Shown: positions 17,685 through 25,796, counted from the first letter of the stretch. The stretch is 64,000 bases of DNA from Lachnospiraceae bacterium C1.1 (GCA_030434875.1 JAUISW010000001.1:3233501-3297500); one strand, 5' to 3'. The notes: a model not told the origin generated them from the letters alone. Numbers and translations: made by a program.

Positions 17685-17711
17685 TTATCGGATAAATATC
17701 ATCAATTTTTA
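17685..17711 (-). promoter_or_regulatory. Sigma-28 (SigD/FliA) type promoter of the chemoreceptor
   Basis: TAAA (17708-17711) and TCCGATAA (17685-17692) are exactly 15 bases apart on the minus strand; the flagellar sigma consensus is TAAA-N15-GCCGATAA. It lies about 40 bases before the receptor ATG. Confidence 0.85.
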
Positions 17712-18086
17712 ACCGGTATACAATGCACTTTTAGATTTTTTTAATGTACATTTTTGGGATTCAGCTCCCCCCGAAAACCTATAGAGTCTCACTTTACCTT
17801 TAAGTTTTTTAGTGATAAAATATCCTATAATTACTCGTTCGAAAGAGGGCTTCAGTTTATCTGCTGTCTAATCCACGACACTTTTTTCAATAGCGTAGGC
17901 TTATGCGGTGCATTTCGTGTGATTGCGGGTAATTTTCTTATTAATTTGACTTCAATAATCCTTTTTTGTCTGTTTCTTTAATACAAATTTTTTCCATATT
18001 AGTTAAATTAATACCCACAAACACTTAATTTTGAGTTAAAATATTTATGTTGATTTATAAATATAGTATTGACTTGGGGATTTTAA
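17712..18086. other. AT-rich gap between chemoreceptor and PAP2 gene
   Basis: No gene, tRNA or clear riboswitch is seen in these 375 bases. The right end holds a possible plus-strand promoter (TTGAGT near 18032 and TATAGT near 18064, spacing too long to be sure) and GGGGA six bases before the PAP2 gene. Confidence 0.4.
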
Positions 18087-18539
18087 ATGAACGAACTTCT
18101 TGCTAATCGTATATTGTTAACCGGTGTTGCCGCCTGGGCGGTTGCGCAGCTTATAAAAATGATCATACATACGATCACCACGAGAACCTTAGACTGGCGC
18201 AGACTGGTCGGTGACGGTGGAATGCCAAGCTGCCATTCCAGCACGGTAACTGCAACAGCATTGATGACTGGGTTTGAAAGCGGATTTAACTCTCCCGTCT
18301 TTGCCATAGCCACGATCCTTGCAATAATTGTCATGCACGATGCCATGGGTGTCCGGCTTGAGACAGGCAAGCAGGCAAAGCGCTTAAATGAAATGGCTGA
18401 GTTATTTATCCATCTTGGAGAGCCTTCCCTAAGTTTTGATACAAAGCTTAAAGAATTCGTAGGGCACACTCCTATGCAGGTTGCAGTTGGTTTTTTACTC
18501 GGAATCATAGTTGCAATCGTATCTTTCTATAATTTTTAA
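18087..18539 (+). CDS. Divergent PAP2 family membrane protein (DUF212)
   Basis: This 150-residue membrane protein belongs to the divergent PAP2 family, distant relatives of lipid phosphatases. The signature GDGGMPSCHSSTV lies at about residues 42-54, followed by HDAMGVRLETGKQAKRLNEM. Three or four membrane segments are predicted. Enzyme activity has not been shown for most members. GGGGA precedes the ATG by six bases. A short GC hairpin, GCGGC-TTCG-GCCGC, at 18562-18575 follows the stop and may be a weak terminator. Confidence 0.92.
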   Translation: MNELLANRILLTGVAAWAVAQLIKMIIHTITTRTLDWRRLVGDGGMPSCHSSTVTATALMTGFESGFNSPVFAIATILAIIVMHDAMGVRLETGKQAKRLNEMAELFIHLGEPSLSFDTKLKEFVGHTPMQVAVGFLLGIIVAIVSFYNF

Positions 18540-18612
18540 TTATCACAAGCCCAGTATTTATGCGGCTTCGGCCGCGTTTACAAAAAAAAATTAAAAAATT
18601 TTCAAAAAAAGC

Positions 18613-18641
18613 TTGCAATTTACTAAAGAGGGTACTATAAT
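18613..18641 (+). promoter_or_regulatory. Promoter of the tRNA-Lys/tRNA-Pro genes
   Basis: TTGCAA (18613-18618) and TATAAT (18636-18641) are 17 bases apart, about 40 bases before tRNA-Lys. GTCGC/GCGAC at 18649-18668 makes a leader hairpin. Confidence 0.8.
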
Positions 18642-18684
18642 AACATTTGTCGCCGCGAGAGAGCGACAAAAAACAAAAGCAAAT

Positions 18685-18757
18685 GCGCTTCTAGCTCAGC
18701 TGGTAGAGCACCTGACTCTTAATCAGGGTGTCCAGGGTTCGAGTCCCTGGAGGCGCA
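18685..18757 (+). tRNA. tRNA-Lys (CTT)
   Basis: The 73-base cloverleaf has acceptor GCGCTTC/GAGGCGC, D arm GCTC/GAGC, anticodon arm CCTGA-CTCTTAA-TCAGG with anticodon CTT, and T arm CAGGG-TTCGAGT-CCCTG. The discriminator is A and CCA is not encoded. Confidence 0.97.
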
Positions 18758-18759
18758 CT

Positions 18760-18806
18760 AAAGCACTGGTTTTGTGGACTAGGAGCCATGGGGTCGGTGC
18801 TTTTTA
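18760..18806 (+). terminator. Possible terminator between tRNA-Lys and tRNA-Pro
   Basis: AAAGCACTG pairs with CGGTGCTTT (one G-U pair) around a 26-base loop, followed by more T. The long loop makes it a weak or partial terminator. Confidence 0.5.
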
Positions 18807-18816
18807 TTTAGGAAAA

Positions 18817-18890
18817 CGAAGCGTGGCTCAGTTTGGTAGAGCGCTGCGTTCGGGACGCAGAGGTCGCAGGTTCAAATCCTGTCGCTTCGA
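18817..18890 (+). tRNA. tRNA-Pro (CGG)
   Basis: The 74-base cloverleaf has acceptor CGAAGCG/CGCTTCG, anticodon arm CTGCG-TTCGGGA-CGCAG with anticodon CGG, and T arm GCAGG-TTCAAAT-CCTGT. The discriminator is A and CCA is not encoded. Confidence 0.97.
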
Positions 18891-18892
18891 CT

Positions 18893-18926
18893 AAAAAAGA
18901 ACACCCTTGTGGTGTTCTTTTTTTGT
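18893..18926 (+). terminator. Terminator of the tRNA-Lys/Pro unit
   Basis: AAAGAACACC pairs with GGTGTTCTTT around a short loop and runs into seven or more T. It starts three bases after tRNA-Pro. Confidence 0.92.
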
Positions 18927-18939
18927 TGAATTCATTTAA

Positions 18940-19043
18940 TTTATTCCTGCGCCTCTGGGGTACGGACGCAGCGCTCTGGAGCGCCAGTTCGGGATGGTAA
19001 ATCTGCCTGTGGCAGATTTACGCCGCGCCAAAAATTTTATTTT
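18940..19043. repeat. GC-rich hairpins downstream of the esterase
   Basis: Two perfect hairpins are present: GCGCTC-tg-GAGCGC at 18971-18984 and an 11-bp stem GTAAATCTGCC/GGCAGATTTAC at 18997-19021. They lie between the convergent tRNA and esterase units and have no T run. They may be another intergenic palindromic repeat. Confidence 0.6.
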
Positions 19044-20807
19044 TTACCAAAGTGACGGTGTATTGAAGTGCTCATCCATGTCGGCACTGAACCATCTTCC
19101 GTTCATTATATTCTGAACAATATAAGTCTTAACTTCATCGCTCACACTGTCATCTGCATCGATTTCAGAAATGATCTCCGCATTTGTCTTGAATACATCC
19201 TTAAGTTCTGTACTTCCGGCTGTTTCATCAGCATCAAATACCATGGTATTTTTCTCATCAGAAGTCCAGGTCTTCCATTCTGTGTCTGTGCCCTCACCGT
19301 TTGGATCACCGGTATTGATAAAGTTCTTGAGGTAAGCATTAAATTTCTGAGCCATATCCTGGTAGCCATCCTGTGACTCAAAATCATAGATTCCGCTGTA
19401 TCCATGAGTATTGCTGAGCATCGGTACAAATATACCGTGGAATGATCCAAAAAGATCGATCTTACTTGCAGAATCTCTTCCGCCATAATTTATCTGAGCA
19501 ATATAAATATCAGAATTATAATTTGGATCCATCTTTTCAGCACTGAGCTGAGTGTTGAAAATTCTGTAGAAATCACTGCCGTATTTATCTGTAAATTCAA
19601 TAGCTGCGCCCTTTTCATCGTCCTCAAGGCTGTCAAAATATGAATCAGTGCAACCGAAGAATGTAAATTCACTGCTTCCTGTAAGCATAAGTACCGGCAC
19701 ATCATTTACATATTCAGCCGAAAATCCCTTAGAAGGAATTACAACATCATCGGCATAAAGATGAGGGAAACCGCTCATTCTGATGCCTGCTCCGAGGCTT
19801 ATAGATGTAAGTCTCTCATCTGTTATTGAATAAAGATATTCTTTAACCTCATCAGTATCCTGAAGGAGCCATTCTGCTGCAGACTCTTCATCCTCGGCTT
19901 TTCCGTCTTCAACAGCGAGAGGAGCCATTTTTTCAGCGATCTTTCTCTGTGATTCCTCTACATCAGATACTGTCATGCCGCCGCTGTATGCGATAGCCTT
20001 GTCAAAAAGTCCCTCAAAAGTCGGGCTGATGAGCATAGCCATTACATCACGTCCGCCTGCAGAAAATCCGCTTACAGTTACATTTTCCGGATCACCGCCG
20101 AAATTAGCGATATTGTCTCTTACCCACTGAAGCGATGCTGCAAGGTCGAGCATTGCAAAATTTCCTGTATTATTTTCATCATCTATCAAAGCCGGGAGAC
20201 AGTTGAATCCCTGATATCCGAGCCTGTAGTTTACCGATACATAAACCGCATCGTCATTTTTAACGATATCAGTTCCCGGAATTTCCTGTGCATTTCCGGT
20301 CTGATTGTTTCCACCATGAATATATACGATAACCGGCTTCTTCTCAGCATCAGGAGTTGTATATACATCTAAATTCAGGCAATCTGTCGTACCTGTGACC
20401 TGTGACTCACCATCTACTGTGGCAAGCTGTATAGCCATATCCTCTTTCTCACTGACATCTTTTGTCTCTTCCCAGCTGTCAGGCTTTTCCGGTGCCTTCC
20501 ATCTAAGGTCTCCCACAGGCTCTTTGCCGTAAGGAATTCCGTAATAAACCTCGACACCGTCCTGCAGAGCTCCCTCTACATCGCCATAAGCAGTCGTTCT
20601 TACAGATGACTTCTCTACAGCTGCCTCTGTTGATGCCGCTTCTGAAGCTGCCTCAGACGCTGCTGTAGACGCAGACTCTGTTGACGCCGCCTCTGTTCCG
20701 ACTGCGCTTGATGACGTCTCCGTCGACGTTGCTGCTGTGCTTCCGCAGCCTGAAAGCATTGCTGCTACAACCATTGCAGAAACCATAGTCCTACCAAACC
20801 TTTTCAT
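19044..20807 (-). CDS. Type B carboxylesterase lipoprotein
   Basis: This is a secreted carboxylesterase / para-nitrobenzyl esterase-like enzyme. From MKRFGRTMVS a signal peptide ends in the lipobox LSGC, then a Ser/Ala/Glu/Thr-rich linker of about 45 residues. The catalytic region has oxyanion HGGNNQ, nucleophile in SGFSAGG, and a likely catalytic His in GSFHGIF. Such enzymes hydrolyse ester bonds, often acetyl or feruloyl groups on plant polymers; the substrate is unknown. The start is set sixteen codons inside the open frame, 11 bases after GGAGG, because this gives a proper signal peptide. It follows an RpiR-type regulator gene. Confidence 0.88.
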   Translation of the reverse strand: MKRFGRTMVSAMVVAAMLSGCGSTAATSTETSSSAVGTEAASTESASTAASEAASEAASTEAAVEKSSVRTTAYGDVEGALQDGVEVYYGIPYGKEPVGDLRWKAPEKPDSWEETKDVSEKEDMAIQLATVDGESQVTGTTDCLNLDVYTTPDAEKKPVIVYIHGGNNQTGNAQEIPGTDIVKNDDAVYVSVNYRLGYQGFNCLPALIDDENNTGNFAMLDLAASLQWVRDNIANFGGDPENVTVSGFSAGGRDVMAMLISPTFEGLFDKAIAYSGGMTVSDVEESQRKIAEKMAPLAVEDGKAEDEESAAEWLLQDTDEVKEYLYSITDERLTSISLGAGIRMSGFPHLYADDVVIPSKGFSAEYVNDVPVLMLTGSSEFTFFGCTDSYFDSLEDDEKGAAIEFTDKYGSDFYRIFNTQLSAEKMDPNYNSDIYIAQINYGGRDSASKIDLFGSFHGIFVPMLSNTHGYSGIYDFESQDGYQDMAQKFNAYLKNFINTGDPNGEGTDTEWKTWTSDEKNTMVFDADETAGSTELKDVFKTNAEIISEIDADDSVSDEVKTYIVQNIMNGRWFSADMDEHFNTPSLW

Positions 20808-20875
20808 TATGATACCATCCTCCATTTTTAACTTGTCTTCTTTTCGACAAATCATATGATATCATTTCAATTCAG

Positions 20876-21697
20876 TCATTTGTTTATTGTTTCATTTTCT
20901 GTAACTTTAAAGTTTTTCAAAGATTTTTTGTACATATATACTATTTCATCTGCCATAAGCATCCAGGACATATAGTTAGATGTGCTATGTCTGCACAGAC
21001 CAAATTCCAAAAGCTTACAGGGGATCTTTCCCCTGGGATTCTGCGTGATCACCCATATGCTCTCATATCGTTCAGATGCCATTCTATAAAATTCTTTGCT
21101 AAACGGCAGCTGCAGCCCCATCATCGTAATTATCACCAGCATGCTGTCTTTCTTATCCTGCGACGGAATATCCTCTATATCTGTAAGATATTTACAGTAT
21201 TTTCCCAGATTTAATAGCTCATTTCCAATATGCTGTGCAACAATCTGGACATATGACATCCCGTAAAATACAAGATTTTTATATTTATGCATATCTGCAG
21301 CAAGCTCCTCCGCCTGCTGCAATGACTTTTCGCTTATCGACATTTTTATCTCTTCAAAAAGCATATCCATATCATTATTTCTGCTAGTTTCGTCAAATCC
21401 CGAACTGAAAGGCATTTCTTCGATAGGATGTGAATTCTGCGCAATCTCCCGCGTGTCAGCTTCTTCGAAACATCGATCCTTAAATTCTATATAATTGTCA
21501 AAACCGCATTTCTGTACAAAGCGTGTTACTGTAGCTGTCGATACCCCACAGTTTTTTGCCAGCATATAAATGCTCGTATCCGCCATTTCGTCAATATGCT
21601 GCAGGACATACTCTGCCAGTATAGAATTCACATCACCTGTCTTAGCGGAACTTATCATGCTGAAAAGCCTGTCGTATAGCATATTTACCATTAGCAT
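20876..21697 (-). CDS. MurR/RpiR family transcriptional regulator
   Basis: The N-terminal helix-turn-helix domain (about 1-80) has the RpiR pattern ILAEYVLQHIDEMADTSIY and GVSTATVTRFVQKCGF. The C-terminal part (about 120-260) is a SIS-type sugar-phosphate fold with NLVFYGMSYVQIVAQH and a weak second half. Such proteins sense phosphosugars. The start is uncertain: GAGG lies three bases before the first ATG and nine before the third codon, also ATG, which is the better choice. It lies between the acyltransferase and esterase genes in one apparent operon and may regulate them. Confidence 0.85.
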   Translation of the reverse strand: MLMVNMLYDRLFSMISSAKTGDVNSILAEYVLQHIDEMADTSIYMLAKNCGVSTATVTRFVQKCGFDNYIEFKDRCFEEADTREIAQNSHPIEEMPFSSGFDETSRNNDMDMLFEEIKMSISEKSLQQAEELAADMHKYKNLVFYGMSYVQIVAQHIGNELLNLGKYCKYLTDIEDIPSQDKKDSMLVIITMMGLQLPFSKEFYRMASERYESIWVITQNPRGKIPCKLLEFGLCRHSTSNYMSWMLMADEIVYMYKKSLKNFKVTENETINK

Positions 21698-21716
21698 TTA
21701 CCTCATCATTAAAATC

Positions 21717-22685
21717 TCAGGCTGAAAATTTCTTTGTACAAAATCTACTTATATAATAAAGCACCGTTCCGATTCCCCATATGACCACAAAATTCACAAG
21801 GAATGACCTCGGAAACGGGATAAGAAGGCTTATCATATAGCCTATATATCCGGAACAGAAACATTGAACCAGATAAATTGGAAGTGCCATCCCGCCAATA
21901 TATTTTATAACCGCCGAAGCCGCCTTATTTTCTGTAAAAAATTCTGAAAGCGTTTTATTTTTCCCATATCCGATCATAAGCAGCGAACTCCCGACTCCAA
22001 TCACGCCGATATCGGTAAGGATACTTGAAAAATATCTGATATTTCCGGGCTTTCCGATGATAAAAGCCATGAGAGAAATTCCAAAGATCAGAAATCTGCT
22101 GCTGAAAAATTTAGGAATTTCTTTAGCATTAAAATCTATTTCATCAATTTTCTCTCTTAAGATAAATCCCGAAAGCATAGCCAACAGACCTATGAGATAA
22201 AGTTTTTCCTGTCTTTCGGAAAATATTGCAAAAAGAATAAATATAAATCCGGCTATCAGGATCTGCTCCCGCCCTTTTGTAATTTTTCCTATGATAAAAA
22301 GAAGAATATAATAGATCAATATTGCTGAAACGAACCAGTAAAGAGTCGGATAAATAAATACCGTAACTAACTGGCTAAGGCTCGTTAGACTGTAAAATCC
22401 CATTAAAAAGGCACCGAAATAAGCCAGAAATGTTATCGGTAAAATCCTGATGAGACGCCTTTTATACCAGGATAAAAATTCGTTCCCCGGAGTTTTTCTG
22501 ATGGACGGTGCCAGCGCAAAACCACTCACCATAAAGAAAAGGTTATTTCCCATATCCTGCCCCAAAACAGTCAGGAATTTCCAACCTGCCGGGAGTATCG
22601 TATTGCAATGATATAAAAAGATCATTATGCAGGCCGCCGCCTTCACGATATCAACTATCGGGATAAACTTTTTTTCATTCGTCAT
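21717..22685 (-). CDS. Acyltransferase family 3 membrane protein
   Basis: This 322-residue protein has about ten membrane segments and the family 3 acyltransferase opening: VDIVKAAACIMIFLYHCNTI, with the conserved His, then NNLFFMVSGFALAPS and the basic FLSWYKRRLIRILP. These enzymes move acetyl or other acyl groups onto sugars of surface polysaccharides. Its position before an esterase suggests work on acylated glycans, but no direct evidence links them. No terminator separates it from the regulator gene. Confidence 0.9.
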   Translation of the reverse strand: MTNEKKFIPIVDIVKAAACIMIFLYHCNTILPAGWKFLTVLGQDMGNNLFFMVSGFALAPSIRKTPGNEFLSWYKRRLIRILPITFLAYFGAFLMGFYSLTSLSQLVTVFIYPTLYWFVSAILIYYILLFIIGKITKGREQILIAGFIFILFAIFSERQEKLYLIGLLAMLSGFILREKIDEIDFNAKEIPKFFSSRFLIFGISLMAFIIGKPGNIRYFSSILTDIGVIGVGSSLLMIGYGKNKTLSEFFTENKAASAVIKYIGGMALPIYLVQCFCSGYIGYMISLLIPFPRSFLVNFVVIWGIGTVLYYISRFCTKKFSA

Positions 22686-22728
22686 TTTTATCTTCTTTCT
22701 GAATATATGTATTATGATAATTTAATTA

Positions 22729-23067
22729 CAGGAATCCGCATTTACTGCGGATTCCGTATGATAAAGTGAAGCATATGTAAAAACAGGCCCGCAGCGTAGC
22801 TGCATTTAAATGGCCTGTTTGAGTAGAGTACTTAGCGAGGTTTTCTCGAGCTTAGTACGAACCATACAAGTTTGCTTAGCGAGGTTCTTTCGAGCTTAGC
22901 AAGCTTGTTTGCATGACTTTGAGTCACACAGTGACGAAAAGTTATGACTTCTTGTGGGTCAATCAAGGAAAAGACCCACAAGAATCCGGCTTCGCCGGAC
23001 ACGCCTTCACCTTCCGGTGAAGCCTGGTCCAATACGATTCCCGTTTTTCTGAGGAAAAACAGGAATC
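22729..23067. repeat. Structured intergenic repeat, type A, copy 2, with extra hairpins
   Basis: The region is a chain of hairpins with no gene. In order: GGAATCCGC/GCGGATTCC (22731-22755); the nested hairpin AAACAGGCC-(GCAGC-gta-GCTGC)-ATTTAAAT-GGCCTGTTT (22781-22820); two related hairpins carrying CTTAGCGAG and CGAGCTTAG (22828-22858, 22866-22908); CATGACTTT with GTCAC-aca-GTGAC inside (22912-22947); TTGTGGGTC/GACCCACAA (22952-22981); TCCGG/CCGGA (22985-22999); CTTCACC/GGTGAAG (23005-23022); and a 14-base near-perfect stem (23036-23067) reaching the surE stop. Compared with copy 1, the two CTTAGCGAG hairpins are an insertion. Confidence 0.85.
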
Positions 23068-23786
23068 TATATAATGTTGTTTCTCACGCTGCCGACCGAG
23101 ATATATCCGTCGAGTATTGCCCGGATATCGCTACCCTCTTCCGCTTCCGTGACTGTATGAGACTCCATATCTACATAAAGTCCCCCATCAGGGCTTGTCT
23201 TTTTAACATAGTGATCTACGAAAAAAGCCTCGTGCGCCGGGAATCTGTCATATAAAATTCCTTTGTAATCGTCGAGGCTGCAGGAGGGGAAATTAATATT
23301 CCAAACAGATCCCTCCGGAGCCTTTTTATTTATGAACTCTGCCGCAAGTTCTTTTATATACTTTCTTAAAACATCATCATGCTCACCATGCATCTCAGAG
23401 AAACATATAGCCTGAGCACCCTGACTTACCGCCTCCATGGCTGCTCCAACCGTTCCGGAATATTGAATGTCAAATCCGCAATTAGCTCCATCATTTACTC
23501 CGGAAAAAACAATGTCCGGAAGCTTTTCTCCATCAAAAAGCCCAAGATAAGAAGCTCTCACGCAGTCCGCCGGTCTCCCGTCGAGACTGTAGGCTTTGAC
23601 ACCTTCTATCCCTATATCATATTCCTCAAATTTCATAGGCTCATTTAAGGTTATTCCGTGTGATTTAGCGCTATTTTGTACAGAAGGACCGATCACGATC
23701 GTCTCTCCGAATTCTCTGGCAGTCTCTGCTAAAAGCCTGATTCCCTCTGACCTGATCCCATCGTCGTTTGTTACTAATATTTTCAT
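23067..23786 (-). CDS. surE: 5'-nucleotidase SurE
   Basis: SurE is a metal-dependent phosphatase acting on nucleoside 5'-monophosphates and also polyphosphate. The start MKILVTNDDGI holds the metal-binding Asp pair, followed by GPSVQNSAKSHGITL and FSGVNDGANCG with the other ligands. GAGGA lies nine bases before this ATG; the open frame extends 25 codons further but without support. The length of 239 residues is normal. It stands alone on the minus strand between two repeat elements. Confidence 0.96.
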   Translation of the reverse strand: MKILVTNDDGIRSEGIRLLAETAREFGETIVIGPSVQNSAKSHGITLNEPMKFEEYDIGIEGVKAYSLDGRPADCVRASYLGLFDGEKLPDIVFSGVNDGANCGFDIQYSGTVGAAMEAVSQGAQAICFSEMHGEHDDVLRKYIKELAAEFINKKAPEGSVWNINFPSCSLDDYKGILYDRFPAHEAFFVDHYVKKTSPDGGLYVDMESHTVTEAEEGSDIRAILDGYISVGSVRNNII

Positions 23787-23849
23787 AAAAACTGATCCTC
23801 TTTCTTTATTGGCAAATTGTTGATATATAGTCTCAAAAATACGCAAATG

Positions 23850-24114
23850 GTTACTGTTCACACGCTTTCAGCGTGCTCCAGTAACGGGTTTTGCCATTTA
23901 AAATTGCCCCCTCTGTGTGGCATATACTAAGCTCAGCTTTGCTTCGCTAAGTATTATGCGCATACGGCAATGGGCAAAACCCAGTGTTCAGTCAAAGTTA
24001 TTGTGGCATAACTGCGCACTCCGCTACTCTGTACGCTATTTCACTTAGTGCTTCAGCACTTAGTGAAATAGCGTACAGAGTAGCGGAGTGCGCAGTTTGC
24101 CTGTGAACAGTAAC
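23850..24114 (-). mobile_element. MITE-like element, copy 1 (265 bp)
   Basis: The ends are 13-bp perfect inverted repeats, GTTACTGTTCACA and TGTGAACAGTAAC. They are flanked by the perfect 8-bp direct repeat CGCAAATG (23842-23849 and 24115-24122), the mark of target duplication on insertion. No open frame is present. Relative to the copy at 59893-60039 it is inverted and carries two insertions. One lengthens a stem into a 42-bp hairpin with one mismatch (24010-24051 with 24056-24097). The other replaces a GTA loop with a hairpin containing CTTAGCGAAGC and GAGCTTAGTA. A transposase would have to act in trans; none is seen here. Confidence 0.9.
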
Positions 24115-24219
24115 CGCAAATGCCCTATTAATATGCAGTTGTATCTTTGATTTTACCACATTCTGTGATAGGATAATAAAGTCAGCAAAAATTTTTAAAA
24201 AGGAAAGGGGGACTATGTC

Positions 24220-24774
24220 ATGAAAATGTCCGGAAATGAACGAAGAAACCGCATAATGGAAATACTTTCATCCGCATCTCAGCCTGTCCCCGGAAGTGAA
24301 CTTTCCAAGACCTTAAATGTAAGCCGACAGGTGATCGTAAACGATATCGCACTCCTGAGGGTTACGCACCCGGATCTCCTGGCTACCAACGAGGGATATA
24401 TACTTATGCAGTCTCTCAGCAACCGCCGCGTATTCAAAGTAAATCACACCTCTGAGGAAATGGAGGACGAGCTCAATTCCATTATTGATCTCGGCGGTAC
24501 TGTCATTGATGTATTTATTGAGCACAAGGTTTATGGCACTGTAAATGCGCCATTAAATATTTCAACGAGACGGGATGTCAGAAATTTCCTTAACGACCTC
24601 GAAAGCGGTGTTTCGTCACCTTTAATGAATCTCACAAAAGGATATCACTATCATACGATCGAGGCGCGTTCTTCGGAAATTTTAGATGAAATTGCAGAAA
24701 CGCTCAAAGAAAAAGGATATTTAATAGAGGTCCGCGACAGCAGAACAATCTACGAACCCAAGAAATATTCTTAA
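24220..24774 (+). CDS. niaR: NiaR-type niacin-responsive repressor
   Basis: This 184-residue regulator has an N-terminal HTH_11 domain (MEILSSASQPVPGSELSKTLNVSRQVIVNDIALL) and a C-terminal 3H domain with the three conserved histidines in FIEHKVYGT and GYHYHTIEA. NiaR binds nicotinic acid and represses NAD synthesis or niacin uptake genes; no such gene is in the window. GGGGG precedes the ATG by eight bases. It ends overlapping the convergent glycosylase gene by four bases. The MITE-like element lies about 105 bases upstream and may affect its promoter. Confidence 0.92.
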   Translation: MKMSGNERRNRIMEILSSASQPVPGSELSKTLNVSRQVIVNDIALLRVTHPDLLATNEGYILMQSLSNRRVFKVNHTSEEMEDELNSIIDLGGTVIDVFIEHKVYGTVNAPLNISTRRDVRNFLNDLESGVSSPLMNLTKGYHYHTIEARSSEILDEIAETLKEKGYLIEVRDSRTIYEPKKYS

Positions 24775-25568
24775 TTTTCGCCCCTTCTGTAAGCAAAAAG
24801 GTATTGCTGCATGACTCCGTTATAGGGTCTGTATTTTTCAAATTCAAATCCATCGGGATAATGCTCTGCCAATACCCTATTCATCCATACATCTATAGGA
24901 AAGGCGTCAGTCCTGTGAAATCCGAAAAGCATTGCACAGCTTGCCACCTTTATTCCAACGCCCTTAAGCTCCTCTAAGCTTTCCAAAAGTGCATCATCAT
25001 TCAATTTTTCCAGCATTTCAACGCTGTATTCTTTCGAATCAAATTTCCTCGCCGTTTCATAGATATACTCTGCCCTGTAGCCAAGTGAGCAACTTTTGAG
25101 CTCCTCGAGCGAAAGCCTTTTAAGCTCCGCTGCCGTCGGAAAAGTCTTTGCACTGCAGCCCTCTATCTTTCTTCCTGCCATATCGCAGATCTTCTCCACG
25201 CAGCTTTTTATCGCCGGTATATTTTTCCTCTGGGAAATAATGAAGGTTATCAGCATCTCATAAGGATCCTGCCTCAAAATACGGATTCCCTTTCCGATCT
25301 CTGCCGATTTTTTTAAGAAAAGATCATCCTTGTCGATCATCTGTCTGATCTTTTTATAATCAGTTTCCATATCAAAATAGTTTTCCCAGAAATCGTGATA
25401 TTCATCCTCGCCGCAGTTGAGATCCGCTCCGTCCGAAGTCTCCTTTGCCCTTAAATACCTGTCCGCCGCATAAATATCCCAGACTCCGTTTTCTCTCTCA
25501 TTCATGCGGAAAGTCTGACCGCTCTCAGCTATCTTTCTTAAATCAAAATCTTCATTTATAATTCTCAA
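24771..25568 (-). CDS. ogg: 8-oxoguanine DNA glycosylase (OGG1 type)
   Basis: This base-excision repair enzyme removes 8-oxoguanine. The N-terminal OGG_N domain starts FDLRKIAESGQTFRM. The helix-hairpin-helix-GPD motif is LEELKGVGIKVASCAMLFGF with the catalytic lysine in GIKVA, followed by FPIDVWMNRVL holding the catalytic Asp. The length of 265 residues is somewhat short, but all core motifs are present. It converges with niaR with a four-base overlap of coding ends and no visible terminator. Confidence 0.92.
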   Translation of the reverse strand: MRIINEDFDLRKIAESGQTFRMNERENGVWDIYAADRYLRAKETSDGADLNCGEDEYHDFWENYFDMETDYKKIRQMIDKDDLFLKKSAEIGKGIRILRQDPYEMLITFIISQRKNIPAIKSCVEKICDMAGRKIEGCSAKTFPTAAELKRLSLEELKSCSLGYRAEYIYETARKFDSKEYSVEMLEKLNDDALLESLEELKGVGIKVASCAMLFGFHRTDAFPIDVWMNRVLAEHYPDGFEFEKYRPYNGVMQQYLFAYRRGEN

Positions 25569-25654
25569 TTTTAATCCTCATTTCTATTACACTGATTAAT
25601 CTACCAAAATATTGCAATTCTTTTCATTGCGTTATTCTAATAATAATATTTTGC

Positions 25655-25683
25655 TTGCACTTTCGCAATCACTGATGTATAAT
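25655..25683 (+). promoter_or_regulatory. Promoter of tRNA-Leu
   Basis: TTGCAC (25655-25660) and TATAAT (25678-25683) are 17 bases apart, 27 bases before the tRNA. Confidence 0.8.
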
Positions 25684-25710
25684 TCTAATGTTCATTATTT
25701 TTGAACAGAC

Positions 25711-25796
25711 GCCGGCGTGGCGGAATAGGTAGACGCCCGGGACTTAAAATCCCGTGGGCAGTGATGCCCGTACCGGTTCGATTCCGGTCGCCGGCA
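25711..25796 (+). tRNA. tRNA-Leu (TAA)
   Basis: The 86-base class II tRNA has acceptor GCCGGCG/CGCCGGC, anticodon arm CGGGA-CTTAAAA-TCCCG with anticodon TAA, a long variable arm (TGGGCAGTGATGCCCG) and T arm CCGG-TTCGATT-CCGG. CCA is not encoded. Confidence 0.97.

Noticed and set aside
17800..17940. Possible cyclic-di-GMP riboswitch (TTCGAAAGAG piece)
   Set aside because: Only a short motif fits; the core and paired stems of GEMM riboswitches could not be built, and it lies in the wrong orientation for a clear target.
18613..18894. A 93-codon frame over the tRNA-Lys/Pro genes
   Set aside because: It is made by translating two tRNAs; both fold as normal cloverleafs.
24120..24219. NiaR operator or promoter before niaR
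   Set aside because: TTGATT and GATAAT are present but spaced about 19 bases apart, and no convincing palindrome was found.
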